Positions 7,966 to 17,054 of a DNA stretch of 64,000 nucleotides are shown piece after piece. A program made the translations under genes and the position numbers. Each line of letters begins with the position of its first letter. Within the stretch, counting starts at the first letter, position 1. The notes below the pieces were generated by a model. It ran no database searches and was not told the origin of the DNA. It saw nothing but the letters and a program-made list of their open reading frames with translations. The stretch is from Paenibacillus azoreducens (lineage in GTDB: Bacteria > Bacillota > Bacilli > Paenibacillales > Paenibacillaceae): contig NZ_AP025343.1 of assembly GCF_021654775.1 (NCBI RefSeq), positions 1,426,001 to 1,490,000 on the forward strand, in the 5' to 3' direction.

Positions 7966-8573
7966 GCTTTCATGCGATTCACGATATTCAGCGCGCTTAC
8001 CGCAAGGTAGTGGATTCCATGGCCCGACCTGGCCGGGTGTCGGATTTATCCGAGGAAGCTTCCAGGGCGGATGCCGGTTTCGGGAGTTATCCCTCCACTT
8101 GGGTACTGGCCGTCATGATGCTCGATACGGAAGTTACCTTCAAAATATACTCCCGCCGCGAAAACGAGCTTTCCCGGCTTTTTAACCAGCTGACCTTCGC
8201 AAGCCGGGCCGAGACGGAGAAGGCGGACTATATCTTTGTTCTGCACGATGCGGAAGAAGGCGCCGCGGAGGCGGCTTTGCGCAAAGCCAAAACAGGAAGC
8301 CTCGCCGATCCGCATGATTCGGCTTCCATCATTATCGAATCCGGCGACTTGTCGGACGGGTCCGAATGGAGGCTCACCGGCCCGGGAATCCGTGAGGAAA
8401 GTTTGGTCCGGCTGCCGCTGGAAGGCGGCTTGCTTCTGGCAAGGGCGGAGAGAAATGCGGAGTATCCGATGGGCCTGGATATGATCGTCGTTGACCGGAA
8501 GCATCGGCTGATATGCCTGCCCCGGACGACGCAAATTTCCCGGCGGGAGGTGCAGCTAGCATGGGATATGTAG
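7962..8573 (+). CDS. phnH: C-P lyase complex subunit PhnH
   Basis: 203 residues. The N-terminus FHAIHDIQRAYRKVVDSMAR with PGR is a clear PhnH hallmark, and the protein ends with the PRTT segment usual in the family. PhnH is a structural PLP-transferase-like subunit without PLP. ATGA overlap with phnG and a 13-bp overlap with phnI place it firmly in the operon. Confidence 0.93.
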   Translation: MSFHAIHDIQRAYRKVVDSMARPGRVSDLSEEASRADAGFGSYPSTWVLAVMMLDTEVTFKIYSRRENELSRLFNQLTFASRAETEKADYIFVLHDAEEGAAEAALRKAKTGSLADPHDSASIIIESGDLSDGSEWRLTGPGIREESLVRLPLEGGLLLARAERNAEYPMGLDMIVVDRKHRLICLPRTTQISRREVQLAWDM

Positions 8574-9715
8574 CGGTAAAAGGCGGAACGCTCGCGATTG
8601 AAGAATCGCTGAAGCGGATTAAATATGAACGGCTTAAAGGGGGCACCGTTCTCGATGTTCGCCGGATCGAAGGGGGCATGCGGGCTTTGGTCGATCAGGT
8701 GATGTCGGAGAGCAGTCTATACAGCGAGACGCTGGCGGCGCTGGCGCTCAAACAAGCGGAAGGGAGTCCGGAGGAGGCGGTGTTTTTATTGAGAGCTTAC
8801 CGGTCGACCCTGCCCAGGAAGCATTATTCCAGAGTGGCAAAGACAAGCGAAATGAGGGTTGAACGGCGGATTTCCGCCAGCTTCAAGGATATTCCGGGAG
8901 GGCAAATTCTCGGGGCCACCGTGGATTACAGCCATCGCCTGCTTGATTTTGACCTGATGGATGAGACGGACGAAGAAGCGGCGGAGTGGGTGCGCGGGTT
9001 CCAGGAAGAATTAAAGGATCAGCCGCCTGCAGCAGGGGAAGCCGAACTCATGAAAGTCGTGGATTATTTGATCCGGCAAGGGCTCATGGTACGCCGTGAG
9101 GATGACGATACCGAACCGGATGATGTCACGCGCAGAAGCGTAACGTTCCCGGCCAGCCGGAGTCAGAAACTGCAGATCCTGACGCGGGGACAGACTGGAG
9201 CGGTAACGTCCTTGGCCTATGCCGTTATCCGCGGGTACGGAGTTTCCCATCCGACCGTAGGCGAGCTGCGGGTTGGGCATATGCCGGTATCCATCGACGA
9301 CCCGCTGGGGATGGAAGGAGACGAGGACGACAGCTATTACATCGGCGAAATCAAGGTCACCGAGGCAGAAATGCTTATGTCGGCTTCCGCGTCGAAGGAA
9401 CAGGGCCGAAAAGAGCTCGCTTTTGAAATCGGCTACGGCTTGTGTTACGGCCAGAATGAGACCAAGGCGATTGCGATGGGCATTCTGGACCACAGCCTGG
9501 AACAGGGAGACGGCAGCCTCCCGACCCAGAATCATGAATTCGTGCTGTTTCATATCGATTCCGTGGAATCCACCGGATTCATGTCGCATCTGAAACTCCC
9601 GCATTACGTCACTTTCCAGTCCAAGATGAACGACGTGCGGAAAACGAAGGGAACAGTGAAGCCGGAAGAAACTGCGGCCGAGAAGACCGGGGAGGTGCAG
9701 GAAGCATGCACATAA
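8561..9715 (+). CDS. phnI: C-P lyase subunit PhnI
   Basis: 384 residues from ATG 8561 (MGYVAVKGG), with GGGAGG 10 bases before it. The family segments GYVAVKGGTLAIEES and SESSLYSETLAALALKQAEGS are present. With PhnG, PhnH and PhnL it makes the ribose-1-phosphonate triphosphate intermediate; PhnI is the nucleosidase-like catalytic part. It overlaps phnJ by 10 bp. Confidence 0.95.
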   Translation: MGYVAVKGGTLAIEESLKRIKYERLKGGTVLDVRRIEGGMRALVDQVMSESSLYSETLAALALKQAEGSPEEAVFLLRAYRSTLPRKHYSRVAKTSEMRVERRISASFKDIPGGQILGATVDYSHRLLDFDLMDETDEEAAEWVRGFQEELKDQPPAAGEAELMKVVDYLIRQGLMVRREDDDTEPDDVTRRSVTFPASRSQKLQILTRGQTGAVTSLAYAVIRGYGVSHPTVGELRVGHMPVSIDDPLGMEGDEDDSYYIGEIKVTEAEMLMSASASKEQGRKELAFEIGYGLCYGQNETKAIAMGILDHSLEQGDGSLPTQNHEFVLFHIDSVESTGFMSHLKLPHYVTFQSKMNDVRKTKGTVKPEETAAEKTGEVQEACT

Positions 9716-10569
9716 ACTACAATTTCGCGTTTTTCGATGAGGGCTCCAAGCGGGAAATCCGCAGAGCGACCCTGAAGGCGATCGCCATTCCGGGATATCA
9801 GGTTCCGTTTGCCTCCAGGGAAATGCCGATCGGGCGGGGCTGGGGAACGGGAGGTCTTCAGCTGACGCTCTCTTTGGTTGGCCGCGAAGACGTCGTGAAG
9901 GTGATCGATCAGGGGTCCGACGAATCGGTGAATGCCGTCAGCATCAAGAAGCTGGTTCAGTATACGACGGGGATCGAAACGACGGACGAAACCGCGGAAG
10001 CGACCTTGATTCAGTCCAGACACCGCGTTCCCGAGGCCCCGCTTCGGGAAGGTCAAATCCTTGTGCTGCAGGTGCCTACTCCTGAGCCGCTCAGGATGTA
10101 TGAACCGAGCGAGGCGGAGACCAAAAAGCTGCATGCGGAAAAAGAATACAGCGGCGCTTGGCTTATGCTGTTCGAGCAAATCATGAACTACGGCAGCATG
10201 ACGACCGGCGCAGACCACCCGGTGCTGGTTCACGACCGGTATGTTATGGCGCCAAGCCCGATTCCTAAATTCGATAATCCCAAGTTGGATGCGTCCGAAG
10301 CGCTTATTCTTCTCGGAGCCGGACGGGAAAAGAAAATTTATGCGGTGCCCCCGTATACCCAAATCGTATCGCTCGATTTTGAAGACCACCCGTTTGAACC
10401 GGAATCCTTCCAGGGCCGATCATGCAGGCTGTGCGGAGCTACCGGCGTGTTTTTGGACGAATTGTACGATGACATTGGCGGCATCGCTTATTTCCAATGC
10501 AACGACACAAGCTACTGTTTGGACCGGATGAACCGGCAAACCCGGGATGAGGGGGTAGGGAGCCGATGA
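9706..10569 (+). CDS. phnJ: C-P lyase catalytic subunit PhnJ (radical SAM-type)
   Basis: 287 residues. The family's four cysteines are kept as C-x2-C-x21-C-x5-C (CRLC ... QCNDTSYC), the spacing of the E. coli cluster ligands and the catalytic Cys. The glycine-rich stretch MPIGRGWGTGGLQ that supplies the glycyl radical is also present. The enzyme breaks the C-P bond of ribose-1-phosphonate 5-phosphate, yielding the 1,2-cyclic phosphate and the alkane. It overlaps phnK by 4 bp. Confidence 0.96.
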   Translation: MHINYNFAFFDEGSKREIRRATLKAIAIPGYQVPFASREMPIGRGWGTGGLQLTLSLVGREDVVKVIDQGSDESVNAVSIKKLVQYTTGIETTDETAEATLIQSRHRVPEAPLREGQILVLQVPTPEPLRMYEPSEAETKKLHAEKEYSGAWLMLFEQIMNYGSMTTGADHPVLVHDRYVMAPSPIPKFDNPKLDASEALILLGAGREKKIYAVPPYTQIVSLDFEDHPFEPESFQGRSCRLCGATGVFLDELYDDIGGIAYFQCNDTSYCLDRMNRQTRDEGVGSR

Positions 10570-11411
10570 CGCAAACGGAACAACCGATCATTTCCATTCG
10601 ACATTTAAACAAGCAGTTTGGGGAAGGCTGCGCGCACTGCGCAAGCCCCGGCAGCCGCCGGCTTCACCGGAATTTTTGCACGGTATGCGGAACGGTGTAT
10701 TCCTGCCAGGACGTCTCCTTTGATCTGTATCCGGGCGAGATTATCGGCGTGGTCGGAGAAAGCGGCAGCGGAAAGTCGACGATGATGCGGTGCCTGTATT
10801 TCGACCAAGAGGCCACCAGCGGCGAAGCTTATCTAAAGGAATACAAAGGTGGAAGCCAAAACCTGTTTACGGAATCTCCGCAGCAGAAGCGGTACATCCG
10901 CAACCACCTCATGGGAAAGGTGTATCAGAACCCGATGCTGGGCTTGCGAATGGGGTTCTCCTCTATCGGCAACATCGCGGAAAAGATGATCGCGGCGGGC
11001 ATCCGCCACGTGGGAGAGATGGAAGCCCGCGGCAAGGAACTGCTGGGCAAGGTCCACATCCCGCTCCACCGGATCAAGGAAGCCCCGAAGCATTTTTCCG
11101 GCGGCATGCAGCAGCGGGTGCAGATTGCCAAGGCATTATCCAATAATCCGCCTGTGCTGCTGCTCGATGAAGTCACGACCGGACTTGACCTGTCCGTTCA
11201 GGCAAGCGTGCTGGATTTGATCAAGTACCTGCAGCGGGAGCTTGGCATCAGCATCATTCTCGTGTCGCATGATCTCGGGGTGATCCGCATGCTCGCCGAC
11301 CGGACGCTAGTGATGCTTGACGGCAGGGTGGTTGAGGAAGGTTTGACCGACCAGATCCTAGAGGATCCGCAGGAAGCGTATACGCAGCAGCTCGTGCATT
11401 CTTTGCTGTAG
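10566..11411 (+). CDS. phnK: Phosphonate C-P lyase ABC-type ATPase PhnK, with Cys-rich insertion
   Basis: 281 residues. Walker A is GESGSGKST, the signature SGGMQQR, Walker B VLLLDE, and the switch His is in LVSHDLG. Compared with the E. coli protein there is an extra segment near residues 20-42 with C-x2-C-x12-C-x2-C (CAHC ... CTVC), placed before the first strand DVSFDLYPG. This looks like a zinc knuckle and occurs in many non-enterobacterial PhnK proteins. PhnK docks on PhnJ in the core complex rather than on a permease. Confidence 0.94.
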   Translation: MTQTEQPIISIRHLNKQFGEGCAHCASPGSRRLHRNFCTVCGTVYSCQDVSFDLYPGEIIGVVGESGSGKSTMMRCLYFDQEATSGEAYLKEYKGGSQNLFTESPQQKRYIRNHLMGKVYQNPMLGLRMGFSSIGNIAEKMIAAGIRHVGEMEARGKELLGKVHIPLHRIKEAPKHFSGGMQQRVQIAKALSNNPPVLLLDEVTTGLDLSVQASVLDLIKYLQRELGISIILVSHDLGVIRMLADRTLVMLDGRVVEEGLTDQILEDPQEAYTQQLVHSLL

Positions 11412-11434
11412 TTTATTTTGAAGGAGGAAGGGCC

Positions 11435-12682
11435 GTGTATCTCATTACGAACGGGCTCATCGTTACCGAAGAAACGATCCTGGATGGATACGACATTTTG
11501 ATTCAAGGCGATAAGATCGCGCGGATTTCCCCGCGCGGCGAAATCAAGGCGGATGGACGGACCGAGGTGATCGATGCGGGAGGAGGATACCTTGCGCCCG
11601 GGTTTATCGATATTCACTCCGATTACATTGAGCATATGGCCGCCCCGAGGCCGACATCTTTAATGGATTTCCGGCTTAGTCTCAGGGAGACGGAGAAGGA
11701 GCTGATCACCCACGGCATTACGACGATGTTTCATTCCTTATCCATCTACAAGTCGACGGAGTACAAATACCGCCCGATCCGCGAACCGGAAAATGTCCGC
11801 AGGCTGCTGGAGCTGATCGAGTCTTCGCATACGAGCAAGCATCTGGTGCGCCACCGCTTCCACGCCAGGTTTGAGATCGACAATGTGGTTGAGGTTGACA
11901 ATCTCAAAAGCTATATCGCGGCTAACAAAGTGCATCTGGTCTCGTTTATGGACCATACGCCGGGTCAGGGACAATATCGTGATCTGGAGGTATACCGGGC
12001 AACGTTAAGAGGTTACGACGATGTGACCGATGAGGGCATAGACGAGCTGATTCGGAAGCATATGAGCAAGGAGAAATTGACCGCCCAGGGCATCCGGGAA
12101 ATCGCCGGGATGGCGCTGGAAGCCGGAATTGCCGTCGCCTCGCATGACGACGATTCCCTTGAGAAGCTGGATCTGGTTAAGGGTTTCGGGGCAACCATCA
12201 GCGAGTTTCCGATCACCCTTGAGATCGCCCGGCGGGCAAAAGAACAGGGGATGTACACCGTGGCCGGCGCGCCTAACGTCATCCTTGGCGGTTCGCATAG
12301 CGGAAATCTGTCTGCCGCCGAGGCGATTCGGGAGAAATGCATCGATATCTTATGCAGCGATTATTATCCGGCTTCGCTCCTGCACGCCGTATTTTACCTT
12401 GCAGAACGCTGCGGACAGGACTTGGCGGACATGTTCCGGCTGGTGACGCTTCATCCAGCGCGGGCCGTCAAGATGGATCACGAAATCGGCTCGATCCGGG
12501 TAGGGAAAAAGGCCGACCTGATCCTGATCGCAATGATCGAGGAGGATTTTCCGGTGATCACGGCGGTGTTCGTCGATGGAAAGCTGATTCAGAGAACCAA
12601 CTACAGGGATCATGAAAGGGGGAACGACGTTGAAGAGCCTGCTGACGATCGAACATTTGTCGAAGACGTTCACTTTGCATAA
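11435..12682 (+). CDS. phnM: Alpha-D-ribose 1-methylphosphonate 5-triphosphate diphosphatase PhnM
   Basis: 415 residues from GTG 11435 with AAGGAGG upstream. It is an amidohydrolase-superfamily enzyme with metal motifs GFIDIHSDYIE, HRFHARFE, ASHDDD and ILCSDYYP. It removes pyrophosphate from the ribose-phosphonate triphosphate. The last ~18 codons extend past the usual family end and overlap phnL by 53 bp in another frame, an unusually long overlap. The gene order K-M-L differs from K-L-M in enterobacteria. Confidence 0.94.
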   Translation: MYLITNGLIVTEETILDGYDILIQGDKIARISPRGEIKADGRTEVIDAGGGYLAPGFIDIHSDYIEHMAAPRPTSLMDFRLSLRETEKELITHGITTMFHSLSIYKSTEYKYRPIREPENVRRLLELIESSHTSKHLVRHRFHARFEIDNVVEVDNLKSYIAANKVHLVSFMDHTPGQGQYRDLEVYRATLRGYDDVTDEGIDELIRKHMSKEKLTAQGIREIAGMALEAGIAVASHDDDSLEKLDLVKGFGATISEFPITLEIARRAKEQGMYTVAGAPNVILGGSHSGNLSAAEAIREKCIDILCSDYYPASLLHAVFYLAERCGQDLADMFRLVTLHPARAVKMDHEIGSIRVGKKADLILIAMIEEDFPVITAVFVDGKLIQRTNYRDHERGNDVEEPADDRTFVEDVHFA

Positions 12683-13337
12683 TTTGAATCAGCAGATCGA
12701 CGCCGCTCAGGATGTAAGCCTGCATTTGGACGAGGGCGAATTTATCGGCATTACGGGTAAAAGCGGCAGCGGAAAGTCCACGGTTCTCCGCTGCATCTAC
12801 CGGACCTATCTTCCGCAGGGGGGAACCATCCTGTACCAATCCGCAAAATACGGGGAAGTCGATCTAGCCCTGGCCCCGGATCGTACGATCATCGATTTGC
12901 GCAAGCATGAGATCGGCTACGTTTCCCAATTTTTGAACGTCATGCCGCGGACGACGGCGAGGGAACTGGTGAATCAGGCCCTGCTTGAAATGGGCAAGAA
13001 CCCGCTGACCGCCTCACAGGAGACTGAGGGCATGCTGGATCATTTTGAGCTGGACCCCGCCCTCAGGGACAGTTATCCCGCAACATTCTCCGGCGGGGAA
13101 AAACTGCGCCTCAACATCGCGAGAGCGATGGTTAAACGCCCGAGGCTCCTGCTCCTGGATGAGCCGACCGCCAGCCTGGACCAATCTTCCAAGTTGAAGG
13201 TGAAGGCGCTGATCGAGCAGCTGATGCGGGAAGGAACCACTATGCTTGGCATCTTTCATGACCTGGAATTTATGGAGGGCCTGTGCAGCCGCAGATACCA
13301 TATGCAGGACGGGCGCTTTCATGAAACCGCAGGCTAA
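12630..13337 (+). CDS. phnL: C-P lyase ABC-type subunit PhnL
   Basis: 235 residues from TTG 12630, chosen because AAAGGGGG lies seven bases before it; ATG 12612 has no good site. Walker A is GKSGSGKST, signature FSGGEKLR, and Walker B LLLLDEPTASLD. PhnL works with PhnG-H-I in forming the ribose-phosphonate intermediate. Its start lies inside phnM. It is the last gene of the first phn block; a 172-bp gap with a hairpin follows. Confidence 0.92.
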   Translation: MKSLLTIEHLSKTFTLHNLNQQIDAAQDVSLHLDEGEFIGITGKSGSGKSTVLRCIYRTYLPQGGTILYQSAKYGEVDLALAPDRTIIDLRKHEIGYVSQFLNVMPRTTARELVNQALLEMGKNPLTASQETEGMLDHFELDPALRDSYPATFSGGEKLRLNIARAMVKRPRLLLLDEPTASLDQSSKLKVKALIEQLMREGTTMLGIFHDLEFMEGLCSRRYHMQDGRFHETAG

Positions 13338-13345
13338 AAGGAGCT

Positions 13346-13378
13346 GTTCAAAAAGTTCGTTAACCGACCTTTTTGAAC
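13346..13378 (+). terminator. Intercistronic hairpin between phnL and phnD
   Basis: GTTCAAAAAG and CTTTTTGAAC form a perfect 10-bp stem with a 13-base loop. It lacks a downstream T run, so it may act as an RNA-processing or stability element rather than a full terminator. Confidence 0.5.
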
Positions 13379-13509
13379 ATGTATTAAAAGGGAAAAAGAG
13401 GTTTATATGAAAATATAATACAGGCTTATTCCTCGGTTAACAATCCACTGACCTTTCACCGGTATAGTAAATCTGTATCCATTAACTAAGGAAAAGGAGC
13501 GCCCAATCC

Positions 13510-14568
13510 ATGAAAAAAACCATTTCTCTTCTCTTGGTTCTGATCCTGGCCGCAGCGGTTGCCGGCTGTTCTTCCGGAGCTTCCTCGCTGGGCCTGAACG
13601 TCAATGGTTCAAAAGGCAAGGATACTCTCACGATCGTCTGGTACCCGAATGAATCGGCCGCCGATTTGAAGGATGCGCGGGACGAGATCGGGAGGATCGT
13701 CGAGAAGGCCACAGGCAAAAAAGTCGAGCATAAAATGACGACGGATTATAACATTGCGATCGAAGCCATAGCAAACGGAAGCGCGGATTTGGCTTACATG
13801 GGTCCGCAGGGTTACGTGGAAGCCCGGAACAAAACGGAGGACGTGAAGCCGTTGTTTACGAACAGCGGAGAGTCGGGAACGCTGGATGACGCCGTGTACT
13901 ACTCTTGGATCAATGTGAGAAAAGGGGACGAGGCCGGGTATAAAAACGGCGATAGTTTTGCCATCGACTCCCTAGCTGGTAAAAAGTTCTCCTTTGTTTC
14001 CAACAGCTCGACTTCGGGCTTTAAAGTTCCGGCTGCCGGCATTATCGGTTATTTCGGGAAAATGGATAAATATAAAAACCTGTCGCAGGATGATTTGATG
14101 CAGGGCGGCAAAGACAAGTTTTTCAGCGATGTCTTGTTCGGCGGTTCCCATCAGGGCTCCGCGGTCAACCTTCTGACAGGCAAAGCGGATGCGGCTGCTT
14201 TTTGCGATACGTGCGTGTCGAATTACGTGGAGCTGGCGGACGGAACCGCCAATAAACCCGGAGCGGTCTACAAGGTGAAGGAAGGTGCGGCAGAGCCCTT
14301 CAACACATTGGCAGGCAAAGAGTTTGTCGTCATTTCCGTCACGCCGGTGTTGAATTCCCCGTTTGTCGCCAATACGAAAACCGTGAGCGAAGAGGACCAG
14401 AAGAAGCTGGTGGATGCGTTCACTGCGGATGATGTTACCCATAACCCGAAAATTTTCCTGCCCAAAGATTCCAAAGCAACCGGTCTGTTCAAGCAAAAAA
14501 GCGGGAACGAGAGATTTTTGCCGGTAGAGGATGCCTGGTTCAATCCGATCCGGGAGCTGTCCAAATAA
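13510..14568 (+). CDS. phnD: Phosphonate ABC transporter substrate-binding lipoprotein
   Basis: 352 residues with a lipoprotein signal peptide ending AAAVAGC, lipid-anchored at Cys20. The PhnD fold segments ADLAYMGPQGYVEA, SNSSTSGFKVPA and FGGSHQGSAVNLLTGKADAA are recognisable. It captures phosphonates outside the membrane. AAGGAG precedes ATG. A TTAACA-N5-CTGACC pair at 13437-13453 is a weak PhoP-box-like candidate for a second promoter. Confidence 0.93.
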   Translation: MKKTISLLLVLILAAAVAGCSSGASSLGLNVNGSKGKDTLTIVWYPNESAADLKDARDEIGRIVEKATGKKVEHKMTTDYNIAIEAIANGSADLAYMGPQGYVEARNKTEDVKPLFTNSGESGTLDDAVYYSWINVRKGDEAGYKNGDSFAIDSLAGKKFSFVSNSSTSGFKVPAAGIIGYFGKMDKYKNLSQDDLMQGGKDKFFSDVLFGGSHQGSAVNLLTGKADAAAFCDTCVSNYVELADGTANKPGAVYKVKEGAAEPFNTLAGKEFVVISVTPVLNSPFVANTKTVSEEDQKKLVDAFTADDVTHNPKIFLPKDSKATGLFKQKSGNERFLPVEDAWFNPIRELSK

Positions 14569-14612
14569 CGGCGCCGTCTGGTTAGCCTTTCCAAGGAGCG
14601 CGGAGGTAAACG

Positions 14613-15401
14613 ATGACAACGTTATTGGAATTCAAGCATGTATCCAAGCAGTACGGCCACGAAACCCAAGCGTTAACGGACGTCAGCTTTTCGGTGGAAA
14701 AAGGGGAGTTCGTATCGATTATCGGCCCGTCGGGGGCCGGAAAGTCGACCCTGCTCCGGTGCATCAACCGGATGATCGACGCGAGCAGCGGCGAAATTTG
14801 TTTTGAAGGGAACAATGTGCTGGCATTCCGGAAAAGCGAGCTGAAAAAGCTGCGGAGAAGCATCGGCATGATTTTTCAGCATTACAATCTCGTCGAGCGT
14901 CTCAGCGTCATCGAGAACGTTCTTCATGGACGGCTCGGCTATAAGTCTACGCTTGCCGGAATGCTGGGCATCTACCGCGAAGAAGAGAAACGCCAGGCGT
15001 ATGAAATGCTCGGCATCCTTGGTTTGGAGGAGCAGGTTCACAAGCGCTGCGACCAGCTCAGCGGCGGCCAGAAGCAGCGGGTCGGCATCGCGAGGGCTCT
15101 GGTTCAGGGGCCGAAAATGCTGCTGTGCGACGAGCCGATCGCTTCCCTGGACCCGAATGCGTCGCGCGTCATTATGGATCATCTAAGGAGCATTTCCGTC
15201 AACCTGGGCATTACCGTCGTGATCAATCTCCATCAGGTGGAGACGGCGTTAAAGTATTCGGATCGGATCATCGGGGTCAACAAGGGAAAAGTGGTATATA
15301 ACGGATCTCCGGACCAGGTTACCGCCGGCGAGCTTCAGCGCATCTACGGAAACGAGAGGAGAGAGGCCGGTGCGGAACAGGGCGAGACGCAAGCAGGGTG
15401 A
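14613..15401 (+). CDS. phnC: Phosphonate ABC transporter ATPase
   Basis: 262 residues. Walker A is GPSGAGKST, the Q loop IFQHYNLVERLSVIENVLHGRLG is typical of PhnC, signature LSGGQKQR, and Walker B MLLCDEP. It powers the PhnDCE importer. The last codons overlap the first permease gene by 32 bp. Confidence 0.95.
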   Translation: MTTLLEFKHVSKQYGHETQALTDVSFSVEKGEFVSIIGPSGAGKSTLLRCINRMIDASSGEICFEGNNVLAFRKSELKKLRRSIGMIFQHYNLVERLSVIENVLHGRLGYKSTLAGMLGIYREEEKRQAYEMLGILGLEEQVHKRCDQLSGGQKQRVGIARALVQGPKMLLCDEPIASLDPNASRVIMDHLRSISVNLGITVVINLHQVETALKYSDRIIGVNKGKVVYNGSPDQVTAGELQRIYGNERREAGAEQGETQAG

Positions 15402-16179
15402 CTTCTTTGCAGTCAAAAGAAGGCATGCTTACCGTTTGTGGGGACTGCTTCTGTTACTGACTTATGGCGCGATGGTGTTGACGCAGTATGACGTCGTCCA
15501 AGGCCTGCGCTCGATACCGAAAGCGGCGGAATGGGGGATCACCCAGTTCTATCCGAACCGGGAGTCGTTCTCCAAGCTCCCCGACATTCTGCGTACCTTA
15601 CAGGAGACCCTGCTGATGTCCATTGCGGCATCGTCCGTCGCCGCCGTGTTCGCGCTGTTTTTCGCCATCATGGGATCACAGGCGGTGGGAATCAACGCGG
15701 GGCTGAAGCTGGTCAGCCGGACGATTGCGACCATATTTCGGAATATCGATATTACAGTGTGGTCGATGATTCTGCTGTTTTCGTTCGGACAAAATGTCAT
15801 GACGGGCTATTTTGCTCTTTTCTTCGGCTCCTTCGGGTTCCTGACCCGGGCTTTTCTGGAGTCGATCGACGAGTCCAGCGGCCACTCCGTGGAGGCGCTG
15901 CGCGCGACCGGGGCCGGGTACGCCACGATCATATGCCAGTCCGTCATCCCATCCGTGCTGCCCCAGCTGATCAGCTGGATTCTGTTCATGATCGAGACCA
16001 ATATTCGGAACGCCACCCTGATCGGAATACTGACCGGCACCGGAGTCGGCTTTTTGTTCAACCTGTACTATAAAAATCTGAATTACAGCGCCGCCAGTCT
16101 GATCGTGCTGATCATCGTGGCGTCCATCCTGATCATTGAATTTGCTTCAAACTATATTCGAAAGGTGGTCATAGGATGA
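15370..16179 (+). CDS. phnE: Phosphonate ABC transporter permease, first PhnE
   Basis: 269 residues from GTG 15370, with GAGGAGAG upstream inside phnC. Six or so hydrophobic segments are visible, and the cytoplasmic EAA loop reads VEALRATGAGYATIICQSVIPSVLP. The pair of PhnE-type permeases likely forms a heterodimer in the membrane. It overlaps the second permease gene by ATGA. Confidence 0.92.
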   Translation: MRNRARRKQGDFFAVKRRHAYRLWGLLLLLTYGAMVLTQYDVVQGLRSIPKAAEWGITQFYPNRESFSKLPDILRTLQETLLMSIAASSVAAVFALFFAIMGSQAVGINAGLKLVSRTIATIFRNIDITVWSMILLFSFGQNVMTGYFALFFGSFGFLTRAFLESIDESSGHSVEALRATGAGYATIICQSVIPSVLPQLISWILFMIETNIRNATLIGILTGTGVGFLFNLYYKNLNYSAASLIVLIIVASILIIEFASNYIRKVVIG

Positions 16180-17054
16180 GGATGAGCGCCGGTGCCGCCG
16201 ACAAAAACGCAACCGCAGAGCTGCTTCGTCCCTGGGAACGTACCGGCATGAGCGTTCCCCCGAAGAAGCCGTTTAATAAGGCCGTTTTTACGATCCGGCT
16301 GACGCTGCTGGCGTTGGGCCTATTAACCGTGTTTGCCTTCTTGACCTTCGATTATAAAGGGGTACAGGTATTTCAAGGAGTCTACGCGACTTTGCTAAAC
16401 TTGAAGACGATGTTCCTGCAGCCGAGGTTGCATCATTTCACGCTTATGGATGCGCTTTTTGAGGTTCTGATTACGTTGGGGCTGGCTTTTCTTGCGACGT
16501 TGTTCGGCGCGGTGATCGCCCTCTTTCTCAGCTTGTTTTCCGCCCGCAATTTATCTTCCCCGGTCGCTGTGGCCGTCATCAAGGGCGGGGTCGCGTTCGT
16601 CCGGGCCGTTCCTACGGTGATGTGGGTCCTCATTTTTGCCGTGGCGGCAGGTTTGGGAAGCGTGGCCGCGGTGATCGGCATGACCTTCCACTCCATCGGT
16701 TATTTGATTAAAGCGTATTCCGAAGCCTTCGAGGAAATAGACAAAGGCACGATCGAGGCGCTCAAGTCCAGCGGGGCGAACTGGTGGCAGATCGTATTTC
16801 AAGCAGTTATTCCTTCCTCCATGTCTTATTTGATGTCGTGGACGCTGCTTCGCTTTGAGATCAATTTCTCCGTAGCGGTCGCCATGGGGGCGGCGGCAGG
16901 GGCCGGCGGGATCGGTTACGACATGTTTATGGCCAGCAGCTTTTATTTTGACCTGAAGGAAATCGGAGCCATCACCTATTTTATTTTGGGATTTGCGATT
17001 TTGCTGGAGGTGGCGGCGGGCCGGGCCAAACGCAGGCTTAAAGCCGGGAAATAG
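16176..17054 (+). CDS. phnE: Phosphonate ABC transporter permease, second PhnE
   Basis: 292 residues. It has an N-terminal charged tail, membrane segments, and the EAA loop IEALKSSGANWWQIVFQAVIPSSMSY. It is longer at the N-terminus than the first PhnE. It is the last phn gene; 50 bp later an insertion sequence begins, so any original terminator has been moved to the other side of the element or lost. Confidence 0.92.
   Translation: MRMSAGAADKNATAELLRPWERTGMSVPPKKPFNKAVFTIRLTLLALGLLTVFAFLTFDYKGVQVFQGVYATLLNLKTMFLQPRLHHFTLMDALFEVLITLGLAFLATLFGAVIALFLSLFSARNLSSPVAVAVIKGGVAFVRAVPTVMWVLIFAVAAGLGSVAAVIGMTFHSIGYLIKAYSEAFEEIDKGTIEALKSSGANWWQIVFQAVIPSSMSYLMSWTLLRFEINFSVAVAMGAAAGAGGIGYDMFMASSFYFDLKEIGAITYFILGFAILLEVAAGRAKRRLKAGK

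Noticed and set aside
13437..13453. Second PhoP box before phnD
   Set aside because: Only two repeats (TTAACA, CTGACC) at 11-bp spacing; the third position does not match, so it is mentioned but not annotated.
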